DNA of 64,000 bases from Polaromonas sp. (GCA_028292745.1 JAQGLT010000123.1:1-64000); one strand, 5' to 3'; shown: positions 8,073 through 16,834, counted from the first letter of the stretch. A program made the numbers and translations. Notes: generated by a model from the sequence alone, not told the origin.

Positions 8073-9263
8073 ATGCTGACCCCAGAACAACGCGCCATCG
8101 TCAAATCCACCGTTCCCCTGCTTGAAACCGGCGGCGAGGCGCTGACCACCCACTTCTACAACATCTTGCTGTCCGAGCACCCCGAGGTGCGCCCCTTCTT
8201 CAACCAGGCGCACCAAAGCAGCGGCGACCAGCCGCGCGCCCTGGCCAACGGCGTGCTGATGTACGCCCGGCACATCGACCGGCTGGACCAGCTCGGCGGC
8301 CTGGTCGCGCAGATCATCAACAAGCACGTGTCGCTGCAGATCGAGCCGGCGCACTACCCCGTCGTGGGCGGCTGCCTGCTGCGCGCCATCCGCGAGGTGC
8401 TGGGCGCCGAGGTGGCGACCGACGCGGTGATTGCGGCCTGGGGCGCGGCCTACCAGCAGCTGGCCGACATTTTGATCGGCGCGGAAGAAAAAATCTATGC
8501 CGACACGGCGGCGGCTCCGGGCGGCTGGCGCGGCGCGCGCGCCTTTCGCGTGGCGCGCAAGGTGGCAGAAAGCGCCGAGATCACCTCGTTTTACCTGGAG
8601 CCGCAAGATGGTGGCGCGCTGGCAGGCTTCGAGCCGGGCCAGTACATCGGCCTGCGCCTGGTGGTCGATGGCCAGGAAATCCGCCGCAACTATTCGCTCT
8701 CGGCCGCCCCCAACGGGCGCGACTACCGCATCAGCGTCAAGCGCGAGCCGGGCGGCGTCGCCTCGGGCCACTTGCATGACGCGGTGCATGCAGGCGATGT
8801 GCTGGACCTGTTCCCGCCCGCCGGCGAATTCGTGCTGGGCGAGGGCGACAGGCCGGTGGTGCTGATCAGCGGCGGCGTCGGCATCACGCCGACGCTGGCC
8901 ATGCTGGACAAGGCCCTGCAAGGCAAGCGGCCGGTGCATTTCATCCATTTCGCGCGCAACCGGTCGGCGCACGCCTTTCGCGCCGCGATCGACGCCCGCA
9001 ATGCGCGGCATCCCCAGCTGCAGCGCTTTTATGTCTATGACGCGGAAGAAGCGCATGTGGACGGCGTGGAAGCGCCGCATGCCACGGGGCGGCTCAGCAG
9101 CGAAACGCTGGCCGCCTGGCTTCCGGCCTCGCGTGATGTGGACGCCTACTTCCTGGGGCCGAAACCCTTCATGCGCCGCATGAAAAAGCAGTTGCGCGAG
9201 CTCGGCGTGCCCGAAGCCCAGACCCGTTACGAGTTTTTCGGTCCTGCCAGCGCGCTGGACTGA
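8073..9263 (+). CDS. hmp: flavohaemoglobin, nitric oxide dioxygenase
   Basis: Converts NO and O2 to nitrate with NAD(P)H; cytosolic. 396 residues from the ATG at 8073 (GGAGAA at 8064-8069). This start puts the key globin residues at the E. coli numbering: Tyr29, Phe43, proximal His85 and Tyr95. The reductase half has the FAD motif RNYSLS near 210 and the NAD-binding GGVGITPTLAML near 270. A longer frame begins inside the -12 element of the sigma-54 promoter and is rejected. Divergent from norR. It probably protects respiratory oxidases from NO. Confidence 0.95.
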   Translation: MLTPEQRAIVKSTVPLLETGGEALTTHFYNILLSEHPEVRPFFNQAHQSSGDQPRALANGVLMYARHIDRLDQLGGLVAQIINKHVSLQIEPAHYPVVGGCLLRAIREVLGAEVATDAVIAAWGAAYQQLADILIGAEEKIYADTAAAPGGWRGARAFRVARKVAESAEITSFYLEPQDGGALAGFEPGQYIGLRLVVDGQEIRRNYSLSAAPNGRDYRISVKREPGGVASGHLHDAVHAGDVLDLFPPAGEFVLGEGDRPVVLISGGVGITPTLAMLDKALQGKRPVHFIHFARNRSAHAFRAAIDARNARHPQLQRFYVYDAEEAHVDGVEAPHATGRLSSETLAAWLPASRDVDAYFLGPKPFMRRMKKQLRELGVPEAQTRYEFFGPASALD

Positions 9264-9297
9264 CCGCGGGCGGCACGGCTTGCGCCGGCAGGCATTT

Positions 9298-9370
9298 GCT
9301 ATTTTTTCAATAGCTGCCTGCGCCCGGCTGCATTGCGCCAGAGGCCTATTCAGCTATTAAATAGCTGGCT
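9298..9370. repeat. dispersed AATAGCTGCTTGCGC-type intergenic repeat, copy 5
   Basis: Between the convergent hmp and DUF1993 genes: TGCTATTTTTTCAATAGCTG, CCTGCGCCCGGCTGCATTGCGCCAGAGG, then CAGCTATTAAATAGCTGG. The right end forms its own short inverted repeat (CAGCTATTxAATAGCTG). Confidence 0.75.
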
Positions 9371-9372
9371 TT

Positions 9373-9882
9373 TCAGTAGCTGCCGACGTAGTCCTTCTTG
9401 CCCACTTCAACCCCGTTGTGCCGCAGGATGCCGTACGCGGTGGCGGTGTGAAAGAAGAAATGCGGCAGACCGTAGTTGAACAGGTAGGACTGGCCGGTGA
9501 AGCGCTTTTCCTTGGGCGTGCCGGCCTGGGTGACGATTTCGCGGGTGGCGGCCTCGTCGAACCGGGCGGCATCGAGTCCCTCGATGAACGCCAGCACGGT
9601 GGCGATGCGGGCCTGCAGGTCGGCAAAGGTCTGCTCGTTGTCTTCGAGCTTGGGCACCTCGACGCCGGCCAGGCGGGCCGACACGCTTTTGGCGAAGTCG
9701 GTCGCCACCTGCACCTGGCGCAGCAGGGTGAACATGTCCGGGAAGAGGCGCGCCTGCAGCAGGGCATCGGGCTCTATTTTTTTGGCCGCAACGTGGGCGT
9801 CGGCCTTGGCCAGCACCTGGCTGAGCCCGCCCAGCATCTGTTTGAACACGGGAATCGAGGCGGTGTAGATAGCGCTGGTCAT
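9373..9882 (-). CDS. DUF1993 family protein
   Basis: 169 residues from the ATG at 9882. The DUF1993 (PF09351) family comprises small, largely helical cytosolic proteins of unknown function resembling the DinB four-helix fold. Family-like features are the N-terminal YTASIPVFKQMLGGLSQVL helix, ALLQARLFPDMFTL, FTGQSYLFNYGLPHFFFHTATAYGILRHNG and a C-terminal KKDYVGSY. The frame is open upstream to 9993 but the extra part shows no conservation-like pattern. The gene stands alone between a dispersed repeat and the GH5 gene. Confidence 0.8.
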   Translation of the reverse strand: MTSAIYTASIPVFKQMLGGLSQVLAKADAHVAAKKIEPDALLQARLFPDMFTLLRQVQVATDFAKSVSARLAGVEVPKLEDNEQTFADLQARIATVLAFIEGLDAARFDEAATREIVTQAGTPKEKRFTGQSYLFNYGLPHFFFHTATAYGILRHNGVEVGKKDYVGSY

Positions 9883-10023
9883 GGGGTCTTTCGGTAAGAA
9901 GTCGTCGTTGAGTTGGAAAGCACGCCCCCGCAACAGGAACGCGCAGACCTGGCGATTCTCGCCGACCTGGATGGCAGCGGCCTCCCGCGCCATCCACGCA
10001 AGCGGCGCAAGCCGGTCAGGCCG

Positions 10024-12429
10024 TCACGCGTAGGCAGCCGCGCCGGCCAGGCGTCCCAGGTAGCGCTCCAGCACCGACAGCTCGGCCGCTGAAGGAAAGC
10101 CCTTGCCGGTGACGACAGCATGAATGTTTCCGTGGAATCCATCGCGCGGGTAATAGTTCGCAAACCCCCAGCCGATCAGCATCTGGTTGTAGACGCCCGG
10201 CGCGAAACTCGCCTTGCCGCTGCCCATCAACGCCGAATTGACGCGAAACAGCTGCTGGCCGGGCGCCGAGGCGAAGGTCAGCACCGCCGGGCGGTTCTGG
10301 GGCAGCTTTTCCGCGCTGGCCAGCATGACGGTCTGGCCTTTGGCATCGACCCACCGGGCCATGGGCTGGCCATTGGCAAACGCCAGCTCGGAGGTGTAGG
10401 ACGCCTCGGCCCGGGACGCCTCGAACACCAGGCCGGAGGTGTTGGGCGACGCGCTGCTCACCACGGCCAGGGCGAAATGCGCATCCTCGATGCTGTAGGG
10501 CACCCGGTTTTGCGGATTGGGCTGGATGCCGGCCTCGGGAACCGTCTTCTTGCACCAGAAGCCCCAGGTTTTGTCGCCCGCATGCTGCGACGCCTTCAGG
10601 CCGTTTTTCACCCGCATCACCGGCACCGCCATGCTGCCCATGGCGGCGCTGTCGGTGTTGGTCCAGTTGATCATCTCCATTGCATTGCCGGGACTGGAGC
10701 CATAGCCTGAATCGGACACGGCGCGCACCGGCTGGCCGTCGGCCGCCGGCGCGCCCAGCAGGTAGTCGCTGTAGCCGTCGGCCAGGTCCCACTTGCAGGC
10801 GTTGTATTTGGCCAGGATGGCGAGGGCCGCATCGGGCAGGCCGGTGGCCGCATGCGCCACCGGGTCGGCCAGGGAAAACACCTTGCGCGGCGGCGGCACC
10901 AGCAGGCCGGCCGGCAGGCCTTCGCCGGCATAGGCAAGCGTGGCGACCTCATTGGCCGCCGGCGTGTAGGTAAAGGTTTCCTGGCTGTTCGGGCCGGCGG
11001 GCAGCGTCAGCTGCGTGCGGCTCAGCTTGCCGCCGCCCTTGGCCGACACGGTGAGCGTGAGCGGCCGCGCCAGGTTGCCGCGGCCATACAGCGCAATCGT
11101 GACCGGCACGCCGGCGGCCCCGTGGGCGGGGCCGTCGCTGAAGAGCGTGGCCTGCGCAATGCCGGCCGAGGCCTTGAGCACGCCCGACACCAGCGGCTCC
11201 AGCGTCTTGTTTTGATGCCAGCCCGGCGCATGGTTGATGGCGTAGCCGTGGATCGGCCAGTGGTTGCCGCCCATCCAGGTGTAGACCTCGCAGCCGGCGT
11301 CGCGGGCATGGTCGATCGTTCGCCTGAACATCGCCGCCCAGCGCGCATCGTCGATCGGCATGCCGATTTCGGTCAGCGCCACCCGCACGCCTTTTTCCTT
11401 GGCCCAGTCGGTCGCCATCTTGAGCCGGTCCAGGCCGGTGTTGGCATGGATCGCCCGGTTGCCAAAGCCCGCGCTGGATTTTTTGGCGACCTCGGTGTCG
11501 AAGTCAAAGGCATGGCCGTTGCTCCGCGCATCCAGGTACAGGTGCACCTCGTAGATCAGGTTGTCGCCCGCCAGCGGAAAGCCGGGGTTTTTGGTCGCCA
11601 TCGCCATGGCCGAGCTCCATTCGTTGCCGGCGACATAAATCGGATTGACCTTGTCCAAGGCCCGGATCGCCTGGATGGCCGCCTGCGCGAAGGCCGGCCA
11701 GATCGTCAGGTCCTCGCCCGACGTTGACGCCACCACCGTGCCGGGCCTGGGCAGGTCGTGCGGCTCGTTCATCAGGCCGTAGCCGCCGAAGCCGGGGTGG
11801 TTTTTCCAGCGCTCGGCGGCCCGCTGCCAGAAATCGACAAAATGCGAAATTTTGAGGGTTGCCCCCTCGGCCAGCGAGAAAATCCGCTCCCTCACCTGTG
11901 CGGGATCCTGGGTGTAGGGGCGCATCAAGGGACTGGGCGGCGCCGTCAGCCCGACAACCGCGCGATTGGCCTGATACCGGAAGTCCTGGTAGCGGCAGTA
12001 GTTGTGCAAGTCGATGATGCAGCGAATGCCAGCCGCCGCGTGGGCGTCCAGCAGGCCGGTGATGTAGGACGCGTAGCCGGCATGGAATTCGCCCGGATTG
12101 CCAATCGCCGCCTTGGCGGCGGCATCGGCCTGCGTGTCGTGCAGCATGGGCTGCAGCAGTTCCCACTGGATGGGCAGCCGGTTCTTGGTGATGCCGCAGT
12201 CCGCCAGGTAGGCCACGTCGGCCTTGCGCGGCACGGTGAAGTGAATGTTGGGCGCTGAACTGAGGCCGTGGCGCAGGCCGGGCTTGGCCCATTCCATGCC
12301 CGACAGGTTGGTGCCGACGGCGACCGCGGCCTTGGCGCCCGGAGCGGCGGCCATCCCCGGCCGCTCCAGGCCCAGGGCGCGCATCGCCACGAGCGCAGCG
12401 GCTACTTTTGAAAATTCACGTCGTTGCAT
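10024..12429 (-). CDS. exported multidomain glycoside hydrolase family 5 (endoglucanase-like)
   Basis: 801 residues. Residues 1-30 form a twin-arginine-like signal (RREFSK, then a short hydrophobic run ending MAAAP), so export by Tat is likely. A GH5 barrel spans about 35-400: the acid/base Glu is in GLMNEP (about 222) and the nucleophile Glu in LTEIG (about 355), with HLYLD near 296. A beta-rich segment near 430-520 resembles an Ig-like or carbohydrate-binding linker domain. The last ~260 residues are another beta-rich region I cannot name. GH5 enzymes cleave beta-1,4-glucans or mannans; the substrate is not predictable here. No other polysaccharide genes are adjacent. Confidence 0.82.
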   Translation of the reverse strand: MQRREFSKVAAALVAMRALGLERPGMAAAPGAKAAVAVGTNLSGMEWAKPGLRHGLSSAPNIHFTVPRKADVAYLADCGITKNRLPIQWELLQPMLHDTQADAAAKAAIGNPGEFHAGYASYITGLLDAHAAAGIRCIIDLHNYCRYQDFRYQANRAVVGLTAPPSPLMRPYTQDPAQVRERIFSLAEGATLKISHFVDFWQRAAERWKNHPGFGGYGLMNEPHDLPRPGTVVASTSGEDLTIWPAFAQAAIQAIRALDKVNPIYVAGNEWSSAMAMATKNPGFPLAGDNLIYEVHLYLDARSNGHAFDFDTEVAKKSSAGFGNRAIHANTGLDRLKMATDWAKEKGVRVALTEIGMPIDDARWAAMFRRTIDHARDAGCEVYTWMGGNHWPIHGYAINHAPGWHQNKTLEPLVSGVLKASAGIAQATLFSDGPAHGAAGVPVTIALYGRGNLARPLTLTVSAKGGGKLSRTQLTLPAGPNSQETFTYTPAANEVATLAYAGEGLPAGLLVPPPRKVFSLADPVAHAATGLPDAALAILAKYNACKWDLADGYSDYLLGAPAADGQPVRAVSDSGYGSSPGNAMEMINWTNTDSAAMGSMAVPVMRVKNGLKASQHAGDKTWGFWCKKTVPEAGIQPNPQNRVPYSIEDAHFALAVVSSASPNTSGLVFEASRAEASYTSELAFANGQPMARWVDAKGQTVMLASAEKLPQNRPAVLTFASAPGQQLFRVNSALMGSGKASFAPGVYNQMLIGWGFANYYPRDGFHGNIHAVVTGKGFPSAAELSVLERYLGRLAGAAAYA

Positions 12430-12541
12430 GCCTGCTTTCCTGTTTTTTTTGATCCTGTTGCCCCAGGCAACCGCCGGAACCGGCGGCCTGCAGGCGGCGA
12501 ACAGGGAATTTTTACACTGTTGCCGCGCGCGGCGGCAACCC

Positions 12542-12587
12542 CTTATTTCAGCCGATGCGCAGCAGGCATCCGGCGCTGTGAAATAAG
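12542..12587. promoter_or_regulatory. 9-bp inverted repeat in the GH5-LysR intergenic region
   Basis: CTTATTTCA at 12542-12550 and its exact complement TGAAATAAG at 12579-12587, separated by 28 bp. It lies between the divergent GH5 gene and the LysR gene and could be an operator or an RNA stem. A GC-rich hairpin (GTTGCCGC...GCGGCAAC) is just to the left, near 12519-12539. Confidence 0.4.
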
Positions 12588-12687
12588 CAATCAGCGTATC
12601 CTCGGATTTTCAGGCAGACAACGGCGAGAGCCAATTTCCACCCGTGCCGTCGGACAAGCCCGGCAATCCAGTCCGCAGGAGCCCATC

Positions 12688-13683
12688 ATCAACCTTCGCC
12701 AGCTTCAGTACTTCGCCCGTGTCGTCGAAACCGGCAACATCACCCGCGCCGCCGAACAGCTGTACGTGGCCCAGCCCGCGCTGGGCATGCAGATCCGCCA
12801 GCTGGAGGAAAAGCTGGGGGTGAGCCTGCTCAGCCGGCATTCGCGCGGCGTCTCGCCGACACGCGCCGGGCAGGTGCTGTACGAGCGCGCCTGCGAAATC
12901 CTGCGGCTGATCGATGAAACCGAGCGCGAGGTGGCGGCGGCCGGCCGGCTGGAGCGCGAAGGCATCGTGCTGGGCCTGACCAACGGCTTCATGAACATGG
13001 TCGGGCGCGAGCTGATCCTGCAGTCGCGCCAGGACCTGCCGGCCGTCAACCTCAGCCTGGTCGAGGAGCGCAGCGTGGTGCTGGTCGATGCGCTGGAGCG
13101 CCATGAGATCGACATTGCGCTGGCCTACGAGGTGCATGAGCGGCCGGGGCTGCTGCGGGTACCGCTGGTCGAGGAGGAAATGCTGTTTGTTTCGGCGGCG
13201 AGCAAGGTGCCTGCCGAAGAGCTGCAGCAGCCCATTGAATTCTCGGCGCTGGCCGGCCATGGGCTGGTGCTGCCGGGCAAGCGCGACGGCGTGCGCCAGC
13301 AGGTGCTGGCGACGGCCAAGCGGCTGGCGCTCGATCTGAACGTCATGCTCGACGTGTCCTCGATCTCGATGATGAAGAACATGGTGGCCCATGGCGACGC
13401 GGCGGCGGTCATGCCCTACGGCAACGCCATCGACGACATCGAAAGCGGCCGGCTGGCGGGCCGGCGCATCGTCAACCCGAGCCTCAAGCGAACGCTCTAC
13501 CTGGTGCGCTCCTTGCGGCGCGCGCCGTTCAAGTACGAGGACGAGCTGCTCGAACTGCTGCGTGCCATGAGCCTGCGGTTTGCCGACAAGCTCGGTCCGC
13601 TGGCCCGCCGGCTGGAGGCGCTGGAGCAGCCGCTGGCCGCCAGCCTGTCGGCCCTGCAGCACCGCGCTCAGCACAAACCCTGA
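12688..13683 (+). CDS. LysR-type transcriptional regulator with an ATC start
   Basis: 331 residues. The N-terminal helix-turn-helix (residues 1-60: NLRQLQYF, GNITRAAEQLYVAQPALGMQIRQLE, SRHSRGV) and the C-terminal inducer-binding domain are intact. The natural first residue for this family is the codon before Asn-Leu-Arg-Gln-Leu, and here that codon is ATC (12688), with AGGAG at 12677-12681 six bases upstream. The frame has no ATG until 12424, which lies inside the start of the divergent GH5 gene. It probably controls the downstream Bug/SDR cluster on the same strand. The subgroup resembles Nac/CbbR-like regulators near TctC genes. Confidence 0.85.
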   Translation: MNLRQLQYFARVVETGNITRAAEQLYVAQPALGMQIRQLEEKLGVSLLSRHSRGVSPTRAGQVLYERACEILRLIDETEREVAAAGRLEREGIVLGLTNGFMNMVGRELILQSRQDLPAVNLSLVEERSVVLVDALERHEIDIALAYEVHERPGLLRVPLVEEEMLFVSAASKVPAEELQQPIEFSALAGHGLVLPGKRDGVRQQVLATAKRLALDLNVMLDVSSISMMKNMVAHGDAAAVMPYGNAIDDIESGRLAGRRIVNPSLKRTLYLVRSLRRAPFKYEDELLELLRAMSLRFADKLGPLARRLEALEQPLAASLSALQHRAQHKP

Positions 13684-13711
13684 GTTTTCGGCCCCAGCCA
13701 CAACAAAAAGC

Positions 13712-13781
13712 TTGGGGCAGGCAGACCTCGATCGTTTTGGACTTGCGGCGCTGAATTCGTTGTAATTCTTGCGTGCCCCAA
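13712..13781. promoter_or_regulatory. nested inverted repeats around a candidate promoter of the catabolic cluster
   Basis: Outer pair: TTGGGGCA (13712-13719) and TGCCCCAA (13774-13781), exact complements. Inner pair: GAATT (13753-13757) and AATTC (13764-13768), fitting the T-N11-A logic of LysR sites. A TTGGAC (13737-13742) with an 18-bp spacer to TGTAAT (13761-13766) could be the -35/-10. The position, between the LysR gene and the first Bug gene, suits LysR control. Confidence 0.45.
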
Positions 13782-13839
13782 AGGCATGCGGATTTCAACG
13801 AAAGGCTGCTGCAGGCGGCCTTGCCACAGGAGACAAACG

Positions 13840-14838
13840 ATGACGATGCATTCAATCGACCGGCGGGGTTTTCTACGCGATGCCGGCCTCGCCACCGCCG
13901 CGCTGGCGCTTCCTGCGCTGGGCCGGGGCCAGGACAGCTACCCGAACAAGCCGGTCAAGCTCAATGTCGGCTTCTCGGCGGGCGGGCTCACCGACGTGCT
14001 GGCCCGCCTGACGGCCACCAGCCTGGGCGACAAGCTGGGCCAGCCGGTCATCATTGAAAACAAGACCGGCGCGGCGGGCAACCTGGCGACCGAATTTGTC
14101 ACCAAGGCCCCGGCCGACGGCTACAACCTGCTGTTCTCGTCGGTCGGCCAGATCGTGGTGTCGCCCCACACCTATACCGACATGCGGGTCAATCCGCAGA
14201 CCGACCTGTCGCACATCTCGATGATCGGCGAAGGCGACCTGATCCTGACGGTGAACACCCAGGTGCCGGCCCAGACCATCCAGGAGTTCATTGCCTTCGT
14301 CAAGAAAAGCCCGGGCCAGCTGTTCTTCGGCGACTCCGGCGCGGGCGGCAACCTGCACCTGTACATGGAGTATTTCAACCTGCTGGCCGGGCTGAAGATG
14401 ACCGGCGTGCATTACCGGGGCACGGCCCAGCTGATGCCCGACTTCCTCGGCAACCAGGTGCAGATGAGCCTCAATGCCTACCCGGCCATCGAGGCCTATA
14501 TCCAGCAAGGCAAGCTGCGCGCGCTGATGGTGGTGGGCCGCCAGCGCGAAGCCAAGCTGCCCAATGTGCCGACCTGCGCCGAAGTGGGCCTAAAGCCGCT
14601 GGAGGTCTGCACCAACTGGTTTGGCCTGCATGCCCCCAAGGCCCTGCCCGAACCCATCAGGCAGAAGCTGCGGCTGGCGCTGGTCGAGGCGCTGAAGACC
14701 GAGGCCATGCAAACCGGCCTGGCGCTGCAGTCGATCCGGCCGGTCGGCGACACCCCGGCCGCCTTCACCGCGCGCATTGCGTCCGACTACGAAGCGTTTG
14801 CCAAGGTGGCCCGCAGCGCCAACATCCGGGTCGGCTGA
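13840..14838 (+). CDS. Bug/TctC-type tripartite tricarboxylate transporter binding protein (first)
   Basis: Periplasmic solute-binding protein, 332 residues from the ATG at 13840 (AGGAGA at 13828-13833). The signal has twin arginines (DRRGFL) followed by a hydrophobic stretch, so Tat or Sec export. The mature part shows the Bug pattern: YPNKPVKL, VGFSAGGLTDVLAR, IIENKTGAAGN, ADGYNLL, VHYRG, and LPNVPTCAEVGL near the end. Bug proteins usually bind carboxylated or aromatic organic acids. It is the first gene after the LysR regulator. No TctA/TctB membrane genes are nearby, as is common for Bug proteins in this group. Confidence 0.9.
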   Translation: MTMHSIDRRGFLRDAGLATAALALPALGRGQDSYPNKPVKLNVGFSAGGLTDVLARLTATSLGDKLGQPVIIENKTGAAGNLATEFVTKAPADGYNLLFSSVGQIVVSPHTYTDMRVNPQTDLSHISMIGEGDLILTVNTQVPAQTIQEFIAFVKKSPGQLFFGDSGAGGNLHLYMEYFNLLAGLKMTGVHYRGTAQLMPDFLGNQVQMSLNAYPAIEAYIQQGKLRALMVVGRQREAKLPNVPTCAEVGLKPLEVCTNWFGLHAPKALPEPIRQKLRLALVEALKTEAMQTGLALQSIRPVGDTPAAFTARIASDYEAFAKVARSANIRVG

Positions 14839-14876
14839 GCGTCGCCCTCCTCACACTTACTTACCAAGGATTCATC

Positions 14877-15677
14877 TTGACTCTGGAAAACACCGAAGGC
14901 CGGGGCCGCCTGGCCGTTGTGATTGGCGGCGGCAACGGCATTGGCGCGGCCACCTGCGCCCTGCTGCACCAGCGCGGCTGGCGGCTTGTCGTGGCCGACA
15001 TCGACCTGGCGGCCGCCGAGGCCATCGCCGGCCAGTGCGAAGGCCACAGCCTGCGGATCGACGTGCTCGATGCGCAGTCGATTGCCGATGCCGCCGCCCG
15101 TATCGAGGCCGAGCACGGCGCGTTTTACGGCATGGTGAACTCCGCCGCGATCTTCGCGCCGCAGATGGCGCCCGAGCTGATGCCCATGGACACCTGGGAC
15201 CGGATCGTCCAGTCGGGCTACCGGGGCACCTACATCAGCAATGTCGAGTTCGGCAAGCGCATGGCGGCGCAGGGCGCGGGCGCCATCGTCAACATCTCGT
15301 CCATGGTCGGCCAGCGCCCCAACCACGGCCATGCGTACTACTCGGCCAAGGCCGCCGTCAACATGCTGACCGAAGGCATGGCGGGCGAATGGGGCCGCAG
15401 CGGCGTTCGCGTCAACGCGGTCAGCCCCGGCTTCGTGGCGGTGCCGCGCATGGTCGCCAACATCAAGGAAGGCAAGCGCTATGCGGTGTCGCCGGTCGAG
15501 GTCAGCGCGCTGGGCCGGCTGGTCGAGCCTTCGGAAGTCGCCGAGTCGATCGCCTTTTTGCTGTCCGACAGGGCCTCGGCCATCACCGGCGCCAACCTGG
15601 CCGTCGATGCCGGCGTGCTGGCGACCAACGGCTGGGTGGTGCATGGCGGCGTGCCGCCCGCGCGGCCCCGCGCTTGA
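14877..15677 (+). CDS. short-chain dehydrogenase/reductase
   Basis: 266 residues from a TTG start at 14877 with AAGGA seven bases upstream; no ATG is available before the Rossmann motif. Classical SDR signatures: GGGNGIG (17-23), an NSAAI segment near 88, Ser141/142 in NISS, Tyr154 and Lys158 (YYSAK). It oxidises or reduces an alcohol/ketone with NAD(P). The Asp at the end of beta-2 (VVADID) suggests NAD preference. It lies between the two Bug genes, 38 bp after the first, so it is co-transcribed with them. Confidence 0.88.
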   Translation: MTLENTEGRGRLAVVIGGGNGIGAATCALLHQRGWRLVVADIDLAAAEAIAGQCEGHSLRIDVLDAQSIADAAARIEAEHGAFYGMVNSAAIFAPQMAPELMPMDTWDRIVQSGYRGTYISNVEFGKRMAAQGAGAIVNISSMVGQRPNHGHAYYSAKAAVNMLTEGMAGEWGRSGVRVNAVSPGFVAVPRMVANIKEGKRYAVSPVEVSALGRLVEPSEVAESIAFLLSDRASAITGANLAVDAGVLATNGWVVHGGVPPARPRA

Positions 15678-15768
15678 GCGGCTGCGCCCCTGAGCACCTG
15701 CATCACGCCAACATCACCCCCAAAAACCCTGTCCGCCCAGCGGGCGCCGAGACCAAGGAATAGCCATC

Positions 15769-16767
15769 ATGAAAAACACAACACTTTCCCGCCGCAACCT
15801 GATCAAGGCCGGTGCCGGCATCGCCGCCGGCATGGCGCTGCCGCTGGTCGGCCAGGCCCAGGCCTACCCGGGCAAAGCCATCAAACTGGTCGTCGGCTTT
15901 GCCCCCGGCGGCCTGACCGATGCCTTGCCGCGCCTGCTCAGCGGCCCGATGAGCGAGCGGCTGGGCCAGTCGGTGATCGTTGAGAACAAGGCCGGCGCCG
16001 CCGGCAACATCGCCACCGCCTTCGTGGCGAATGCCGCGCCCGACGGCTACACCCTGCTGGCCTCGGGCGTGGGCCAGATCGTGGTGCTGCCGCACACCTC
16101 GAACCTGAGCGTCAACCCGCTGACCGACCTGGTGCACATCTCCATGATGGGAGAAGGCGACCAGATCCTGAACATCAATGCCGACGTCCCCGCCAAGAAC
16201 CTGGCCGAATTCATCGCGCTGGCCAAGAAAAACCCCAAGTCGATGTTCTATGGCGACGCCGGCGCCGGCGGCAACCAGCATTTGTACCTGGAGTATTTCA
16301 GGATGCTGGCCGGCATCGAGATGGAGGGCGTGCATTACCGGGGCGGCGGCCCCCTGATGCCCGACCTGCTGTCCAACCGGGTGCAGATGAGCCTGAATGC
16401 GCCGTCGGTGGTCGAACCCTACATCGCCCAGGGCAAGCTGCGCCCTATCCTGATCGTCGGCAAGAAACGCAACCCCAAGATGCCTGACGTGCCCACCGCC
16501 GCCGAGGCCGGGCTGCAGCAACTCGAAGCGTGCAGCAACTGGTTCGGCCTGCACGCGCCCAAGGGAACACCCGACGCCATCGTGCAGAAAATCCATGCCG
16601 CGCTGGTGGACAGCCTGAAGTCCGACGTGGTGAAAGCCGGGCTGGTCACGCTGGGCGTGCAGTCGATTGGCGATACGCCCCACGCCTTTAATGCCCGCAT
16701 CGCCAAGGACTATGCGCTGTTTGGCAAGGTGGCGAAGGACGCCAACATCCGGGCCGAAGGCTCGTGA
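15769..16767 (+). CDS. Bug/TctC-type binding protein (second)
   Basis: 332 residues, with a twin-arginine-like signal (SRRNLIKAG and a hydrophobic run, cleavage near QAQA). It has the same Bug motifs as the protein at 13840 and is clearly a paralogue (shared VGFAPGGLTDALPR, ENKAGAAGN, GDAGAGGN, VHYRG, CSNWFGLHAPKG). The two differ in many positions, so this is an old duplication or two independent acquisitions rather than a recent copy. Two binding proteins in one cluster suggest two related ligands. Confidence 0.9.
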   Translation: MKNTTLSRRNLIKAGAGIAAGMALPLVGQAQAYPGKAIKLVVGFAPGGLTDALPRLLSGPMSERLGQSVIVENKAGAAGNIATAFVANAAPDGYTLLASGVGQIVVLPHTSNLSVNPLTDLVHISMMGEGDQILNINADVPAKNLAEFIALAKKNPKSMFYGDAGAGGNQHLYLEYFRMLAGIEMEGVHYRGGGPLMPDLLSNRVQMSLNAPSVVEPYIAQGKLRPILIVGKKRNPKMPDVPTAAEAGLQQLEACSNWFGLHAPKGTPDAIVQKIHAALVDSLKSDVVKAGLVTLGVQSIGDTPHAFNARIAKDYALFGKVAKDANIRAEGS

Positions 16768-16834
16768 TGCGCCCCATTGACCCCGGCCTGGCCAGGGCCG
16801 CAAAAGCCGCCCGCGGCACAAGGACGAGAAACAA

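Noticed and set aside
12424-12687. N-terminal extension of LysR to an ATG
   Set aside because: The ATG is inside the start of the divergent GH5 gene and the extension is Arg/Pro-rich without similarity.
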